DNA of 64,000 nt from Endobacter medicaginis (GTDB lineage Bacteria; Pseudomonadota; Alphaproteobacteria; Acetobacterales; Acetobacteraceae), in assembly GCF_014192375.1 (NCBI RefSeq), contig NZ_JACHXV010000006.1, positions 1 through 64,000 on the forward strand, given 5' to 3'. Below, piece after piece: positions 1 to 7,969 of this stretch; position 1 is the first letter of the stretch; each line of letters starts with the position of its first letter. A model generated the notes under the pieces. The model made no database searches. It was given only the letters and a program-made list of their open reading frames with translations, and had not been told where the DNA came from. A program made the position numbers and the translations under genes.

Positions 1-407
1 GCAGTCACGGTCGGTCAGGGCGTGGATTTTGGTCGTGCGTCCGCCACGGGAGCGGCCGATGGCCTGGCGGCACTCCCCCCTTTTCCACCCGAAGCACAGC
101 GATGCGCTTTCACGGCGGAGGAATCGATCAGGATTTCGGCGGGCGGTCCGCCGGCTGTGGCAAGCGCGTGAAACAGGTTCGACCACACACCCTTGGCAGC
201 CCAGCGCCGGAAGCGATTGTAGAGCGTCTTGCGCGGCCCGTAGACGGCCGGTGCGTCCTTCCACCGGCACCCGGACAAAAGGACATGGATGATGCCGCTG
301 ACCACGCGCCGGTCATCGACGCGGGGCTTGCCGCGCGTGTCGGTCGGAAGATGCGGCTCAAGTCGGGCGAACTGGCGATCGCTGAGCCAGAAATGGTCTC
401 GGTCCAA
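1..407 (-). CDS. IS5-family transposase, N-terminal part, with -1 frameshift site
   Basis: DDE transposase fragment of the IS427-like group of IS5. A TTG start at 407 is preceded by a good ribosome binding site (GGAAGGAG, complement of 413-420). The first frame runs to a stop at 15 and contains WLSDRQFARLEPHLP, the SGCRWKDAP motif and the first catalytic Asp in IDSSAVKAHRC. After an A4G6 run (complement of 75-84) the family-typical continuation GECRQAIGRSRGGRTTKIHA is found in the -1 frame and runs off the window start. IS427-type elements commonly join two ORFs by programmed -1 slippage on such runs, so I read this as the normal architecture rather than decay. The catalytic core beyond the first Asp is outside the window. 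Confidence 0.8.
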
Positions 408-480
408 CGGTGGTCTCCTTCCGGGGACCTTGAATCACGTCGAAGCCATCGTGGGAATCCACTTTATGGGTCCCAGCCCT
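1..480 (-). mobile_element. IS5-family insertion sequence, partial (one end only)
   Basis: The window opens inside an insertion sequence whose transposase is read on the minus strand. The transposase N-terminus has the standard IS5/IS427-type layout (helix-turn-helix-like start, then the first catalytic Asp in an IDSSAVKAHR motif). About 70 bases of non-coding sequence follow upstream of its start, reaching a GGGTCCC-type sequence near 468-474 that I take as the terminal inverted repeat region; the outer boundary near 480 is inferred because coherent GGDEF/EAL protein sequence resumes there. The other end, the remaining transposase and any target duplication lie outside the window, so the boundary is not proved. 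Confidence 0.75.
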
Positions 481-2300
481 ACGGCTTCTTTCTGCCCTGC
501 GCGGGATTGTCTGTCATTGCTGTCGCTTTCGGGTTTCCGACCGCCGATATCTTCACAGTGATCGCATATCTCTTTTTTGTCATTTACGTTGCCGTCGGTA
601 TCTACTTCACCAATCAGACATTCCGGGGCCGCTCCGAGGCGCGCGCGGCGCTCCAGCGGGAGATGGAGACGGTACAGGTCTTCCTGCGCGAATACGAGGA
701 AGGCACGCCGGACTGGCTGTGGGAGACCGAAGCGCAGGGCCGGATCGCACGCGCCAACCGCAACATGGCAACCGCTCTCGGACGCGGGACGGACGGGCTG
801 CATGGCCAATCGCTCGCGGGCTGTTTCGGCACGCTGACGCCCGATGCGGCGGACAAGCTGGCACATCACCTCGCCCACGCGACACCGTTTCGCGATCTCG
901 TCGTCGCCGTCGGCGATGCCCCTGCGCCACGGTGGCTGAGCCTTACCGGACATCCCGTCTATGACGAACAGGGCCAGCCGGCCGGTTTCCGCGGCATCGG
1001 GCGCGACATCACCACCCAGCATCAGGCGCAGAGCGATATTGCCTTCATGGCCGAACATGACGGCCTGACCGGCCTTCTGAACCGGCCGGCCTTCCTGGCA
1101 CGCCTGGCCGATGCAGCCGCTTCCGGCACACCCGTCACCCTGGCCCTGATCGATCTCGACAATTTCAAGGCCGTCAACGACACCTATGGCCACGCAATCG
1201 GCGACCTGCTGCTGCGACAGACCGCGCAGCGCCTCGCTGCCGCCGGGACAGGCATCGTCGTCGCCCGTCTCGGCGGCGACGAATTCGCCGCCATGGTGAT
1301 CGATGCCGGCCCGGACCAGGCCATACCGCGCCTCGATGCGTTGCATCGCAGCCTGTCGGACAGGGTGACGTCACCCGACATCGTGCTGACGCCGGCTGCG
1401 AGCATGGGCCTGACCTGTCTCGCCCCCGGTGGCGGCGACCACCAGCAATTGATGCTTCAGGCTGACCTCGCCCTCTACAGCGCGAAGCGCGAGGGCAAGA
1501 ACCGCTTCAGGCTGTTCAGCGTCGCGATGGAGCAGGACTATACCGAGCGTCTTCGCTGCGAATCCGAACTCGGCGATGCGATCGCACGCGGCCAGATCAT
1601 CGTCGCGTATCAGGCGATCGTCGATGTCGTCAGCGGTCAGACCGTCGCCTGCGAGGCGCTCGCCCGCTGGCAACATCCCGAGCGTGGCCTGCTGCTCCCC
1701 GGCGCCTTCATCGAGATCGCCGAACGCATCGACCTCATCGACCATATCGGCGAACGCGTCCTGCGTGTCGCCTGCCACGAGGCGGTCAGCTGGAACAGCC
1801 TGATCCAGGTCAACGTCAACCTCTCGCCGCGACAGCTCCAGCGCGGCAATTTCGTGCGCATCCTCGCCGAGGCCCTGCACGACAGCGGCCTGCCGCCAAC
1901 GCGGCTGGGGATCGAGGTGACGGAGCGCACGCTGCTCGATGACGACGAGAGCACGCGCCGGCAGCTCGCAGATATCCGCGCAATGGGCGTCAAGCTGATC
2001 CTGGACGATTTCGGCAGCGGCTATTCGTCGCTGAGCTATCTACAAGACATCGATGTCGATGGCATCAAGATCGACGCCAGCTTCACCGGCAAGCTCGGCT
2101 CCAACAAGGTCCGCGCCATCTGCCGCATGGTCGCGCGGCTGGCGATGGAACTGAATGTCTATGTGGTCGCAGAAGGTGTCGAGACCAGGGAGCAACTCGA
2201 CTGGCTGCGTCTCAACGGCATCGCCTTCGGGCAGGGATTCCTGCTGGGCCGGCCGACGCTGCACGCGCCGGACCGGCAGGCCGCCTATCTGGCACTCTGA
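480..2300 (+). CDS. Diguanylate cyclase/phosphodiesterase (PAS-GGDEF-EAL), 5' end truncated by IS
   Basis: Cyclic-di-GMP turnover protein anchored in the inner membrane. From the IS edge the frame encodes two hydrophobic segments, a PAS-like domain with the PDWLWETEAQGRI pattern, a GGDEF domain with an intact GGDEF signature (about 1270-1285, in ARLGGDEFAAMV), and an EAL domain with CEALARW, NVNLSPRQL, EVTERTLL, DDFGSGYSS and EGVETREQL, so both catalytic domains look competent. The frame stays open by chance upstream to 102 inside the IS, but that part is antisense to the transposase and is not native. The original start is lost; possible surviving starts are TTG 507, GTG 558 and ATG 663, none with a good ribosome binding site. 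Probably a disrupted gene or one expressed from an IS-borne signal. It overlaps the next gene tail to tail by 16 bases. Confidence 0.8.
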   Translation, partial: YGFFLPCAGLSVIAVAFGFPTADIFTVIAYLFFVIYVAVGIYFTNQTFRGRSEARAALQREMETVQVFLREYEEGTPDWLWETEAQGRIARANRNMATALGRGTDGLHGQSLAGCFGTLTPDAADKLAHHLAHATPFRDLVVAVGDAPAPRWLSLTGHPVYDEQGQPAGFRGIGRDITTQHQAQSDIAFMAEHDGLTGLLNRPAFLARLADAAASGTPVTLALIDLDNFKAVNDTYGHAIGDLLLRQTAQRLAAAGTGIVVARLGGDEFAAMVIDAGPDQAIPRLDALHRSLSDRVTSPDIVLTPAASMGLTCLAPGGGDHQQLMLQADLALYSAKREGKNRFRLFSVAMEQDYTERLRCESELGDAIARGQIIVAYQAIVDVVSGQTVACEALARWQHPERGLLLPGAFIEIAERIDLIDHIGERVLRVACHEAVSWNSLIQVNVNLSPRQLQRGNFVRILAEALHDSGLPPTRLGIEVTERTLLDDDESTRRQLADIRAMGVKLILDDFGSGYSSLSYLQDIDVDGIKIDASFTGKLGSNKVRAICRMVARLAMELNVYVVAEGVETREQLDWLRLNGIAFGQGFLLGRPTLHAPDRQAAYLAL

Positions 2301-2764
2301 GCTGCGACCTCGAGCACCAGCTCCTGTGCCGGAGCGCCGGTCAGCACGATCAGATGATGGCCGGCGTTCATTTCGAAATCGACCATCTTGCGAACCGGGC
2401 TGCAGGCGGCGCCATGCTGATGGGCCACGGAAGCGATCGGCGTGCTGCCCTCGATGACGTCGATCCAGGCCTTGGCGGAGAGCAGGATGCGCCAGCGGCC
2501 GGGCCGAGTGGTGTCGAAGGCGAGCACAGTGCCGTAACCGCCCGAGGGTGAGCGGGTGCCGGCGGGCAGATGCAGCGCGCCAACCGGCTCAAGCCTTGCA
2601 TGCACCGGCTGTTCCGTCGGAAGGACGGCGGCGGAGAGGATCGGCGCCGCCGTCCAGCCGGGGGGTGCGCAGGGCTCGGCAGCGAGGGCGGGGACCGCGC
2701 ACGAGACAGCGAGCAGGATGGCGAAAACGCAACCAGGGATCGAAACAGGCCACACAGGCGACAT
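2285..2764 (-). CDS. Hypothetical secreted protein
   Basis: A 159-residue protein that I do not recognise. Residues 1-28 form a clear Sec signal peptide ending ALA, followed by a mature domain of about 130 residues with two cysteines (ACSPVRK near residue 119, EPCAPP near 33) that could pair, and a beta-rich look. It is the last gene of the tatA-mtnBDC-ribF operon: its ATG overlaps the ribF stop as TGATG, so it is likely translated by coupling. Its 3' end overlaps the convergent GGDEF/EAL gene by 16 bases. A periplasmic binding or copper-related role would be a guess; only export is supported. Confidence 0.6.
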   Translation of the reverse strand: MSPVWPVSIPGCVFAILLAVSCAVPALAAEPCAPPGWTAAPILSAAVLPTEQPVHARLEPVGALHLPAGTRSPSGGYGTVLAFDTTRPGRWRILLSAKAWIDVIEGSTPIASVAHQHGAACSPVRKMVDFEMNAGHHLIVLTGAPAQELVLEVAAQSAR

Positions 2765-3696
2765 CAGCGGTTCTCCAGCAGGGCGCGGGCGGCGGCGCTG
2801 TCGCGGGCGATCTGGGCGCGAAGCTCGTCGAGAGAGGCAAAGCGGGTCTCGGGACGCAGCATGGCGATCAGCGACACCGTGAGTTCCTGCCCGTAGAGAT
2901 CGTCGTCGAAATCGAATAGATGCACTTCGAGACGGCTCTGGGTGCCGTCGGCGATGGTCGGTCGGCGGCCGATATTGGCCACACCCGGGATTACCCTCCC
3001 GTCGGGCAGGGTGACGCGCACGGCGTAGACACCACGGGCGGGCTCGACATGCTCGCCAAGCGCGATGTTGGCGGTGGGAAAGCCGAGCTGGCGGCCCCGC
3101 TTGTCGCCATGGATGACCTCGCCGCGCACGCTCCAGGGGCGTCCGAGCAGCTCGGCGGCACGCTCTGGATAGCCGTCGAGGAGTTCGCGTCGCACGCGGG
3201 TGGAGGAAAACGGCCCACGCGCGTCACCGAGGGCCGGCACCACCGTCAGGCCGATGCCGAGGCGCTCGGCTTCGGCGGCGAGCAGGCCGATATCGCCGCC
3301 GCGACGGCGGCCGAAGCCGAAATCGGCACCGCAGGCGAGATGCTTAGCCCCCAGCCCCTCATGCAGCACCTGCCTCACGAAATCCGGCGCGTCCATCGCG
3401 GCGAAGGACGCATCGAACGGCAGCGCGTAGACGAAGCGTACGCCGAGCGCTGCCAGTGCCGCGTCGCGTTCGGCCGGGTGGCTGAGACGGAAGGGCGGGT
3501 CCTGCGGGCGGAACAGGGCACGCGGATGCGGCTCGAAGGTCAGCACGCCGAGCGGGAGATCGGGGCGCGCCTTGTGCAGCGTCGCGATCAGATGCGCGTG
3601 GCCGCGATGCACCCCATCGAGATTGCCGAGGGCCACCGCCGCCCCCCTGCCCTCGGCCGGGATCGCCTGCCAGTCGCGATAGACGGTCAGCGCCAT
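2764..3696 (-). CDS. ribF: Bifunctional riboflavin kinase/FAD synthetase
   Basis: Converts riboflavin to FMN and FMN to FAD in the cytosol. At 310 residues it has the usual bacterial length. The N-terminal nucleotidyltransferase domain carries the ATP-binding ALGNLDGVHRGHAHL motif near residues 21-35 and an SSTRVRREL segment near 164. The C-terminal flavokinase domain has GEVIHGDKRGRQLGFPTAN near residues 190-208 and the YGQELTVSLI region near 268. The start overlaps the mtnC stop as TGATG, and its stop overlaps the following hypothetical gene the same way, so it belongs to the operon starting at tatA. In many bacteria ribF sits by ileS/lspA; here it is linked to methionine salvage. Confidence 0.95.
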   Translation of the reverse strand: MALTVYRDWQAIPAEGRGAAVALGNLDGVHRGHAHLIATLHKARPDLPLGVLTFEPHPRALFRPQDPPFRLSHPAERDAALAALGVRFVYALPFDASFAAMDAPDFVRQVLHEGLGAKHLACGADFGFGRRRGGDIGLLAAEAERLGIGLTVVPALGDARGPFSSTRVRRELLDGYPERAAELLGRPWSVRGEVIHGDKRGRQLGFPTANIALGEHVEPARGVYAVRVTLPDGRVIPGVANIGRRPTIADGTQSRLEVHLFDFDDDLYGQELTVSLIAMLRPETRFASLDELRAQIARDSAAARALLENR

Positions 3697-4382
3697 CAGC
3701 CCAGTCCGGCGAGGATGGCGACCGCATCGAAATCGGCCGCCACCTCATGATCGCTGACCGCGACGGTGCCGTCCTCGGGACGAGCGATCTGGATGGTGCG
3801 CAGGCCGGCGGCGGCGGCGGCGTCGAGTTCGGCGCCGACATCGGACAGGAACAGGATATCGGCCGGCGGCAGATGCAGGGCGGCGGCGATCGCCGCGTAA
3901 CTGGCCGCCTCGCGCTTGGCACCGATCGCGGTGTCGAAGAAGGCCTCGAACAGGCCGGAAAGATCGCCCGCCTGCGCATGGCCGAAGATCAGCCGCTGCG
4001 CTTCGGCCGAACCCGACGAGTACACCGCCAGGCGCACCCCCGCCGCGTGCCAGCGCCGCAGCGCGGGCGCGACGTCGGGGAACATCTCGGCGCGCAGTTC
4101 GCCCGACTGGTAGCCCTGCTTCCAGATCAGACCCTGAAGCGTCTTGAGCGGGGCGATCTTGGCGTCCTCGTCCATCCAGGCGTGCAGCCTCGCCAGCAGC
4201 TCCATGCCGGGGGCCAGCGCACGGGTCTCGGCAAGGCAGGCGGCAACCTGCGGATCATCGCCATGGTCGCTGACGAAGGCGTCGAGATGACGGCGCGCAT
4301 GACCGAACAGCACGCGATGCACATAGGCGATCGGCGTTGTGGTGCCCTCGATATCGGTGAGCACCGCGACGGGTCGGGTCAT
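3696..4382 (-). CDS. mtnC: Acireductone synthase (enolase-phosphatase E1)
   Basis: Methionine salvage enzyme of the HAD superfamily; it enolises and dephosphorylates 2,3-diketo-5-methylthiopentyl-1-phosphate to acireductone. The HAD nucleophile region reads VLTDIEGTTTPI near residues 6-17, the hallmark of the E1 family, with the SSGSAEAQRL motif near residue 121 and the FLSDVGAELDAA acid motif near 173. The frame is open further upstream, but the family N-terminus begins at the ATG at 4382 (MTRPVAVLTDIEG), giving 228 residues, the normal size. It follows mtnD by 11 bases and overlaps ribF by TGATG, consistent with co-transcription. Confidence 0.95.
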   Translation of the reverse strand: MTRPVAVLTDIEGTTTPIAYVHRVLFGHARRHLDAFVSDHGDDPQVAACLAETRALAPGMELLARLHAWMDEDAKIAPLKTLQGLIWKQGYQSGELRAEMFPDVAPALRRWHAAGVRLAVYSSGSAEAQRLIFGHAQAGDLSGLFEAFFDTAIGAKREAASYAAIAAALHLPPADILFLSDVGAELDAAAAAGLRTIQIARPEDGTVAVSDHEVAADFDAVAILAGLG

Positions 4383-4393
4383 GGAAGACGTGC

Positions 4394-4963
4394 TCAGCCG
4401 GTGACGGTTTCGGCGCGCGGCTCGGCTGCGGCAGGAAAGCGGTCCGAGATGTCGTCGCCGGTGTAATGCGCGATCCAGCCGGAGGTGTCGGTGAACACGC
4501 GCAGGGCGGTGACGAACGGCTCCGTGCCGGCATCGAACCAGTGCTTCGTCGAGGCGGGCACCGAGATCAGGTCGCCCTGGGTGCAATGCGCATCATAGAC
4601 GCGGCCATCGACATGCATGATGAAATTGCCGCTGCCGTGCACGAAGAAGCGCACCTCGTCCTCGGTGTGCTGATGCTCGGAGAGAAACTTGTCGCGAAGC
4701 GCCTGCTTGTTCGGCGTTGCGGCATTGATCTTGATCACGTCGGCCGAGCCCGCGCCGCTCTGCCCCATCAGCGCATCGAGATGCGGGCGATAGGCGGCGA
4801 GGATCGTCTCGGCCGGGTCGTCCGGCGAGAGCACGACAGGACTCTCCCAGCGCTCGAAGCGCACGCCGATCGCGCGCAACGCTTCGGCGATCACCACCGG
4901 ATCGTTGCTGCGCAGCTCCGGCGCATCGGGAGCGGCATCGCTGTAGATGGTCAGTTGGCTCAT
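4394..4963 (-). CDS. mtnD: Acireductone dioxygenase (ARD)
   Basis: Cupin metalloenzyme that cleaves acireductone with O2; with Fe it gives the methionine precursor 2-keto-4-methylthiobutyrate and formate. The 189-residue product shows the metal ligands HxHxxxxE in SEHQHTEDEVRFFVHG near residues 94-109 and the later His in PASTKHWFDAG near 142. It lies between mtnB and mtnC in the same operon (18 bases after mtnB, 11 before mtnC), giving three consecutive salvage steps. The C-terminus carries a short non-conserved tail (FPAAAEPRAETVTG). The identity of the metal cannot be told from sequence. Confidence 0.95.
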   Translation of the reverse strand: MSQLTIYSDAAPDAPELRSNDPVVIAEALRAIGVRFERWESPVVLSPDDPAETILAAYRPHLDALMGQSGAGSADVIKINAATPNKQALRDKFLSEHQHTEDEVRFFVHGSGNFIMHVDGRVYDAHCTQGDLISVPASTKHWFDAGTEPFVTALRVFTDTSGWIAHYTGDDISDRFPAAAEPRAETVTG

Positions 4964-4981
4964 GGTGTCGGGTCTCGCGGA

Positions 4982-5608
4982 TCAGCGCAGCTTGCGGTGC
5001 TGGAGCTCGCAGTCGAGCAGGAATTCAAGGGCCTCGTGACGGGCGAGCGCGGTGGGCATGTCCTCGCCCCAGGCGTACACGCCGTGGCCGCGCAGCACGT
5101 AGCCCATCGGACAGTCGTGCAACTCGGGCTCAATGCGCCGCGCCAGCCGCGCAATGTCCTGATCGTTGTCGAACACCGGCAGGCGCAGCCGAGCGAGATG
5201 GGTGGTCTGCCCGGCGAAGGCCTTCTGCAGCTCGTAGCCCTCGAGATACAGCGCGTCGCCATCGGTGGCGCGGCTCAACACGGTGGCAGCGACGGAATGG
5301 CCGTGCAGCACGGCCCCGATTTGCGGAAAACGGCCGTAGACCTGGGTGTGCAGGCCGGTCTCCGCGCTCGGCCGGTCACCGGCGCGGACCGCGCATCCGT
5401 CGATGTCGATCTCGATCACGTGCTCGTGGGTGAGATAGCCCTTGTGGCCGCCGCTACGGGTGATGGCGATGCGGCCATCGGCGAGACGAACGGAGATGTT
5501 GCCCGCCGTGGCCGGCACCCAGCCGCGCCGGTCCAGACGCCGCCCGGCGTCGATAATCGACGCCGCAGCGTGCTCCCAGGCGAGGTCGCGCGTGGTCTCG
5601 CCGTCCAT
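4982..5608 (-). CDS. mtnB: Methylthioribulose-1-phosphate dehydratase
   Basis: Class II aldolase-fold zinc enzyme that dehydrates methylthioribulose-1-phosphate. Evidence is the order of motifs: ATAGNISVRL near residue 34, SGGHKGYLT near 52, a zinc-binding HGHSVAATVL near 99 and GHGVYAWGEDM near 174 with the third metal His. The frame is open upstream through tatA, but the ATG at 5608 (MDGETTRDLAWEHAA) gives the expected 208 residues and sits only 2 bases after the tatA stop. The ribosome binding site must therefore lie inside tatA. The upstream salvage genes mtnA and mtnK are not in this window. Confidence 0.93.
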   Translation of the reverse strand: MDGETTRDLAWEHAAASIIDAGRRLDRRGWVPATAGNISVRLADGRIAITRSGGHKGYLTHEHVIEIDIDGCAVRAGDRPSAETGLHTQVYGRFPQIGAVLHGHSVAATVLSRATDGDALYLEGYELQKAFAGQTTHLARLRLPVFDNDQDIARLARRIEPELHDCPMGYVLRGHGVYAWGEDMPTALARHEALEFLLDCELQHRKLR

Positions 5609-5610
5609 CT

Positions 5611-5868
5611 TCAGACCGGGCGCGCGGGCTCGCGCACGACAGGCTCGGCCGCCGCAGAGACAGAGCCGGGCTGCGGCGCGTGATAGGAAGCGTCCTGCGT
5701 CACCTGGGTCGGCTGGGCCGGGGTATCGTCCTCGGCGATGTTCTTCTTGAACGATTTCAGACCTTTGCCGAAATCGCCCATCAGGCTGCTGATCTTGCTG
5801 CCGCCGCCGAACAGCACCAGCACCACCGCCAGCACGATCAACCAGTGCCAGATGCTCATGCTTCCCAT
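5611..5868 (-). CDS. tatA: Sec-independent translocase subunit TatA
   Basis: Pore-forming subunit of the twin-arginine export system. One N-terminal membrane helix ([17 protein letters not shown], residues 6-22) is followed by the conserved glycine hinge and an amphipathic helix ([17 protein letters not shown]), then a Pro/Ala-rich tail; 85 residues is normal for TatA. I chose the ATG at 5868 (MGSMSIWHW) because GGGAG lies 11 bases upstream; alternatives are ATG 5895 and ATG 5859. It is the first gene of the mtnB-mtnD-mtnC-ribF operon and is not accompanied by tatB or tatC here. A Tat-type signal is visible on the P1 peptidase at 41600-42703. Confidence 0.9.
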   Translation of the reverse strand: MGSMSIWHWLIVLAVVLVLFGGGSKISSLMGDFGKGLKSFKKNIAEDDTPAQPTQVTQDASYHAPQPGSVSAAAEPVVREPARPV

Positions 5869-5986
5869 GGCACCCCAATCTCCCAAAAGACCCATCGCCC
5901 CGGTTGAGCCCGATGCGATGAACAGGTGATTTGGCCCCCCGCGGGATGGGTTGCAAGCGAAGTTTTGGCGCAAGCACGCCAGCAGG

Positions 5987-6595
5987 CTAGCGACGCGCGG
6001 CCAGCACCCGCTCGGCGGCCTCCTCGGGGCTCAGCGCCAGCACGCGTTGCGCGACATCACGGGTGAAGCCGGCGCGGGCAAACCACCCGAGCACGCGCGG
6101 ATCGTCCGGAGCCGCCTCGTCGGGCTCGACACCGGCGCCAGGGGCGAACGGCCCGACCCGCCGCCGGCGCGCCGCCAGCACGGCGCGGTCGAACTCGGCC
6201 TCCACGTCGTCGGCGACCGCTTCGCGGGCCTCCGTCTCGCCGACCCCGGCGCGAGCCAGCGCAGCACCGATCGCGCGGCCGGACCGTCCGCCGCGCGACA
6301 GCCGCCGCGCCCGGGCGGCGGCGAAGGCGGCGTCGTCGACCAGCCCCTCGGCCGCGAGTGCGGAGACCACCGTCGCGGCCGCCTCACGCGCCTCGCGCAG
6401 CGTGGTCTCCGGCACCACCTGTCCGTCGTCCTGCATCCGCCGCGCCCAGCGCGCGATGCGGCGGTCGAGCACGCGCAGCAACCCCGCACGGGTGGCGGCG
6501 AAGCGGGCCAGATGACGCAGGGCCGCCTCATGCAGTACGTGCCCTGACGGGGGTGGTCCGGGGGGGCGGCGGCTGGGCACGGCGGGCGGCATCAC
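5987..6595 (-). CDS. recX: RecX family regulatory protein
   Basis: Small, highly Arg/Ala-rich helical protein of the RecX type, which binds RecA filaments and limits recombinase activity. The 202-residue product shows the three-helix repeat pattern: [15 protein letters not shown] near residue 39, [22 protein letters not shown] near 79 and [18 protein letters not shown] near 165. The start is a GTG at 6595 directly followed by an ATG at 6592. There is no recA next to it. It is on the same strand as tatA but separated from it by 118 bases, so it may be independent. It is divergent from the argD region. Confidence 0.8.
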   Translation of the reverse strand: MMPPAVPSRRPPGPPPSGHVLHEAALRHLARFAATRAGLLRVLDRRIARWARRMQDDGQVVPETTLREAREAAATVVSALAAEGLVDDAAFAAARARRLSRGGRSGRAIGAALARAGVGETEAREAVADDVEAEFDRAVLAARRRRVGPFAPGAGVEPDEAAPDDPRVLGWFARAGFTRDVAQRVLALSPEEAAERVLAARR

Positions 6596-6606
6596 GACAC
6601 TGTAGC

Positions 6607-6612
6607 AGGAGG
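6607..6612 (+). promoter_or_regulatory. Strong Shine-Dalgarno for the argD leader ORF
   Basis: AGGAGG lies 6 bases before a TTG codon at 6619. This consensus site serves the short leader frame and not the argD frame, whose own start at 6707 has no good site. Confidence 0.6.
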
Positions 6613-6618
6613 AAACGC

Positions 6619-6696
6619 TTGAAGCAGGAAGGTGCGGCGGTCATTGTCGCTGCTTCGTCCCTGGCGGACGATCCCTTCCCTCCCTTTTCTGACTGA
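6619..6696 (+). CDS. Possible 25-residue leader peptide upstream of argD
   Basis: TTG-initiated frame of 26 codons with a perfect AGGAGG six bases upstream, ending TGA at 6694-6696, 10 bases before the argD ATG. The peptide starts MKQEGAAVIVAASSLADD and contains no arginine, so it is not a codon-run attenuator of the classical kind; it could couple ribosome traffic to argD, or be a remnant of an older start. It is in a different frame from argD. Function unknown; short length makes this a weak gene call despite the strong site. Confidence 0.35.
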   Translation: MKQEGAAVIVAASSLADDPFPPFSD

Positions 6697-6706
6697 ACCG
6701 GACACG

Positions 6707-7969
6707 ATGACTTCCGCGCTGATGCCGACCTACAACCGCGCCGACCTCGCTTTCGAGCGGGGCGAGGGCGTGTGGCTGTACACGGCGGAGGGCCGACGAT
6801 TCCTCGACTTCGCCTCGGGCATCGCCACGATCTCGCTCGGGCACGCGCATCCGCATCTGGTGCGCACCATCACGGAACAGGCGGCGCGGGTGATGCACGT
6901 CTCCAATCTCTACCGCGTGCCCGAGGCCGAGCGTCTCGCCGAGCGGCTGTGTGCGGCGAGCTTCGCCAGCCAGGTGTTCTTCTGCAATTCGGGCGCGGAG
7001 GCCAATGAGGGGCTGATCAAGCTGCTGCGCCGCGCGCAGGCGAAGTCCGGCCATCCGGAGCGCTACCGGGTGATCTGTTTCGACGGCGCCTTCCATGGAC
7101 GCACGCTGGCGACGCTGGCAGCGACGGGAAATGCGAAATATCTCGACGGCTTTGGCCCGGAGGTGGACGGGTTCGACCATGTCCCGTTCGGCAATCTCAA
7201 TGCGCTGCGCGACGCGATCGGGCCGCAGACGGCAGGGATCCTGTGCGAGCCGATTCAGGGCGAGGGCGGCGTGCGGCCGGCCGACACGGCCTTCCTGCGG
7301 GGCCTGCGCGCCGCGGCGGACGAGTTCGGGCTGTTCCTGGCCTTCGACGAGGTGCAGACCGGCATGGGCCGCACCGGCAAGCTGTTCGCTCATGAATGGT
7401 CCGGCGTGATTCCCGATGCGATCTCGACCGCCAAGGGGATCGGCGGCGGCTTTCCGCTCGGCGCGATCCTCGCCCGCGAGGAGCTCGCTCGGCACATGAC
7501 GGCCGGCACGCATGGCACCACATTCGGCGGCAATCCGCTTGCCTGCGCGGCCGGCAACGCGGTGCTGGACGTGATCCTCGCGCCCGGCTTCCTCGAGGGC
7601 GTGCAGCAGGTCGCAGCCCATCTGCACCGTCGCCTCGCCGCCCTCGCCGGGGCGATGCCGGAGGTGTTCGGCGGCCCGGACAGTGTGCGCGGGATGGGGT
7701 TGCTGGCCGGGATCAGAGCCAACGTGCCCAACACGGCGCTGCAGGCCGCGGCTCTCGCCGAGGGGCTGCTGGTGGTGGCCGCGGGCGACAACGTGCTGCG
7801 TCTGCTGCCACCGCTGATCGTCACCGAAGCGGAGTGCGACGAGGCGGTCGCGCGGCTCGGACGGGCCGGGCAGCGGGTGATGGAACAGGGTGCGGAGGCG
7901 TTCGGCGCCGGTTATGCCGGACTGCCGCCGGTCGGGGCCGAAGCCGTGGTCGAGACGGTGCGGTCATGA
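6707..7969 (+). CDS. argD: Acetylornithine/succinyldiaminopimelate aminotransferase
   Basis: Class III PLP aminotransferase of arginine (and possibly lysine) synthesis, converting N-acetylglutamate semialdehyde to N-acetylornithine. Motifs: LDFASGIATISLGHAHP near residue 30, FFCNSGAEANEGLIKL near 91, the DEVQTGMGRTGKLFAHE segment near 214 and the PLP lysine in STAKGIGGGFPLGAIL near 240. The 420-residue length is slightly long because of a C-terminal extension after residue 395. ATG 6707 (MTSALMPTYNRADLAFERG) or ATG 6722 both fit the family. The stop overlaps argF as ATGA, so argD and argF are coupled. Confidence 0.95.
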   Translation: MTSALMPTYNRADLAFERGEGVWLYTAEGRRFLDFASGIATISLGHAHPHLVRTITEQAARVMHVSNLYRVPEAERLAERLCAASFASQVFFCNSGAEANEGLIKLLRRAQAKSGHPERYRVICFDGAFHGRTLATLAATGNAKYLDGFGPEVDGFDHVPFGNLNALRDAIGPQTAGILCEPIQGEGGVRPADTAFLRGLRAAADEFGLFLAFDEVQTGMGRTGKLFAHEWSGVIPDAISTAKGIGGGFPLGAILAREELARHMTAGTHGTTFGGNPLACAAGNAVLDVILAPGFLEGVQQVAAHLHRRLAALAGAMPEVFGGPDSVRGMGLLAGIRANVPNTALQAAALAEGLLVVAAGDNVLRLLPPLIVTEAECDEAVARLGRAGQRVMEQGAEAFGAGYAGLPPVGAEAVVETVRS

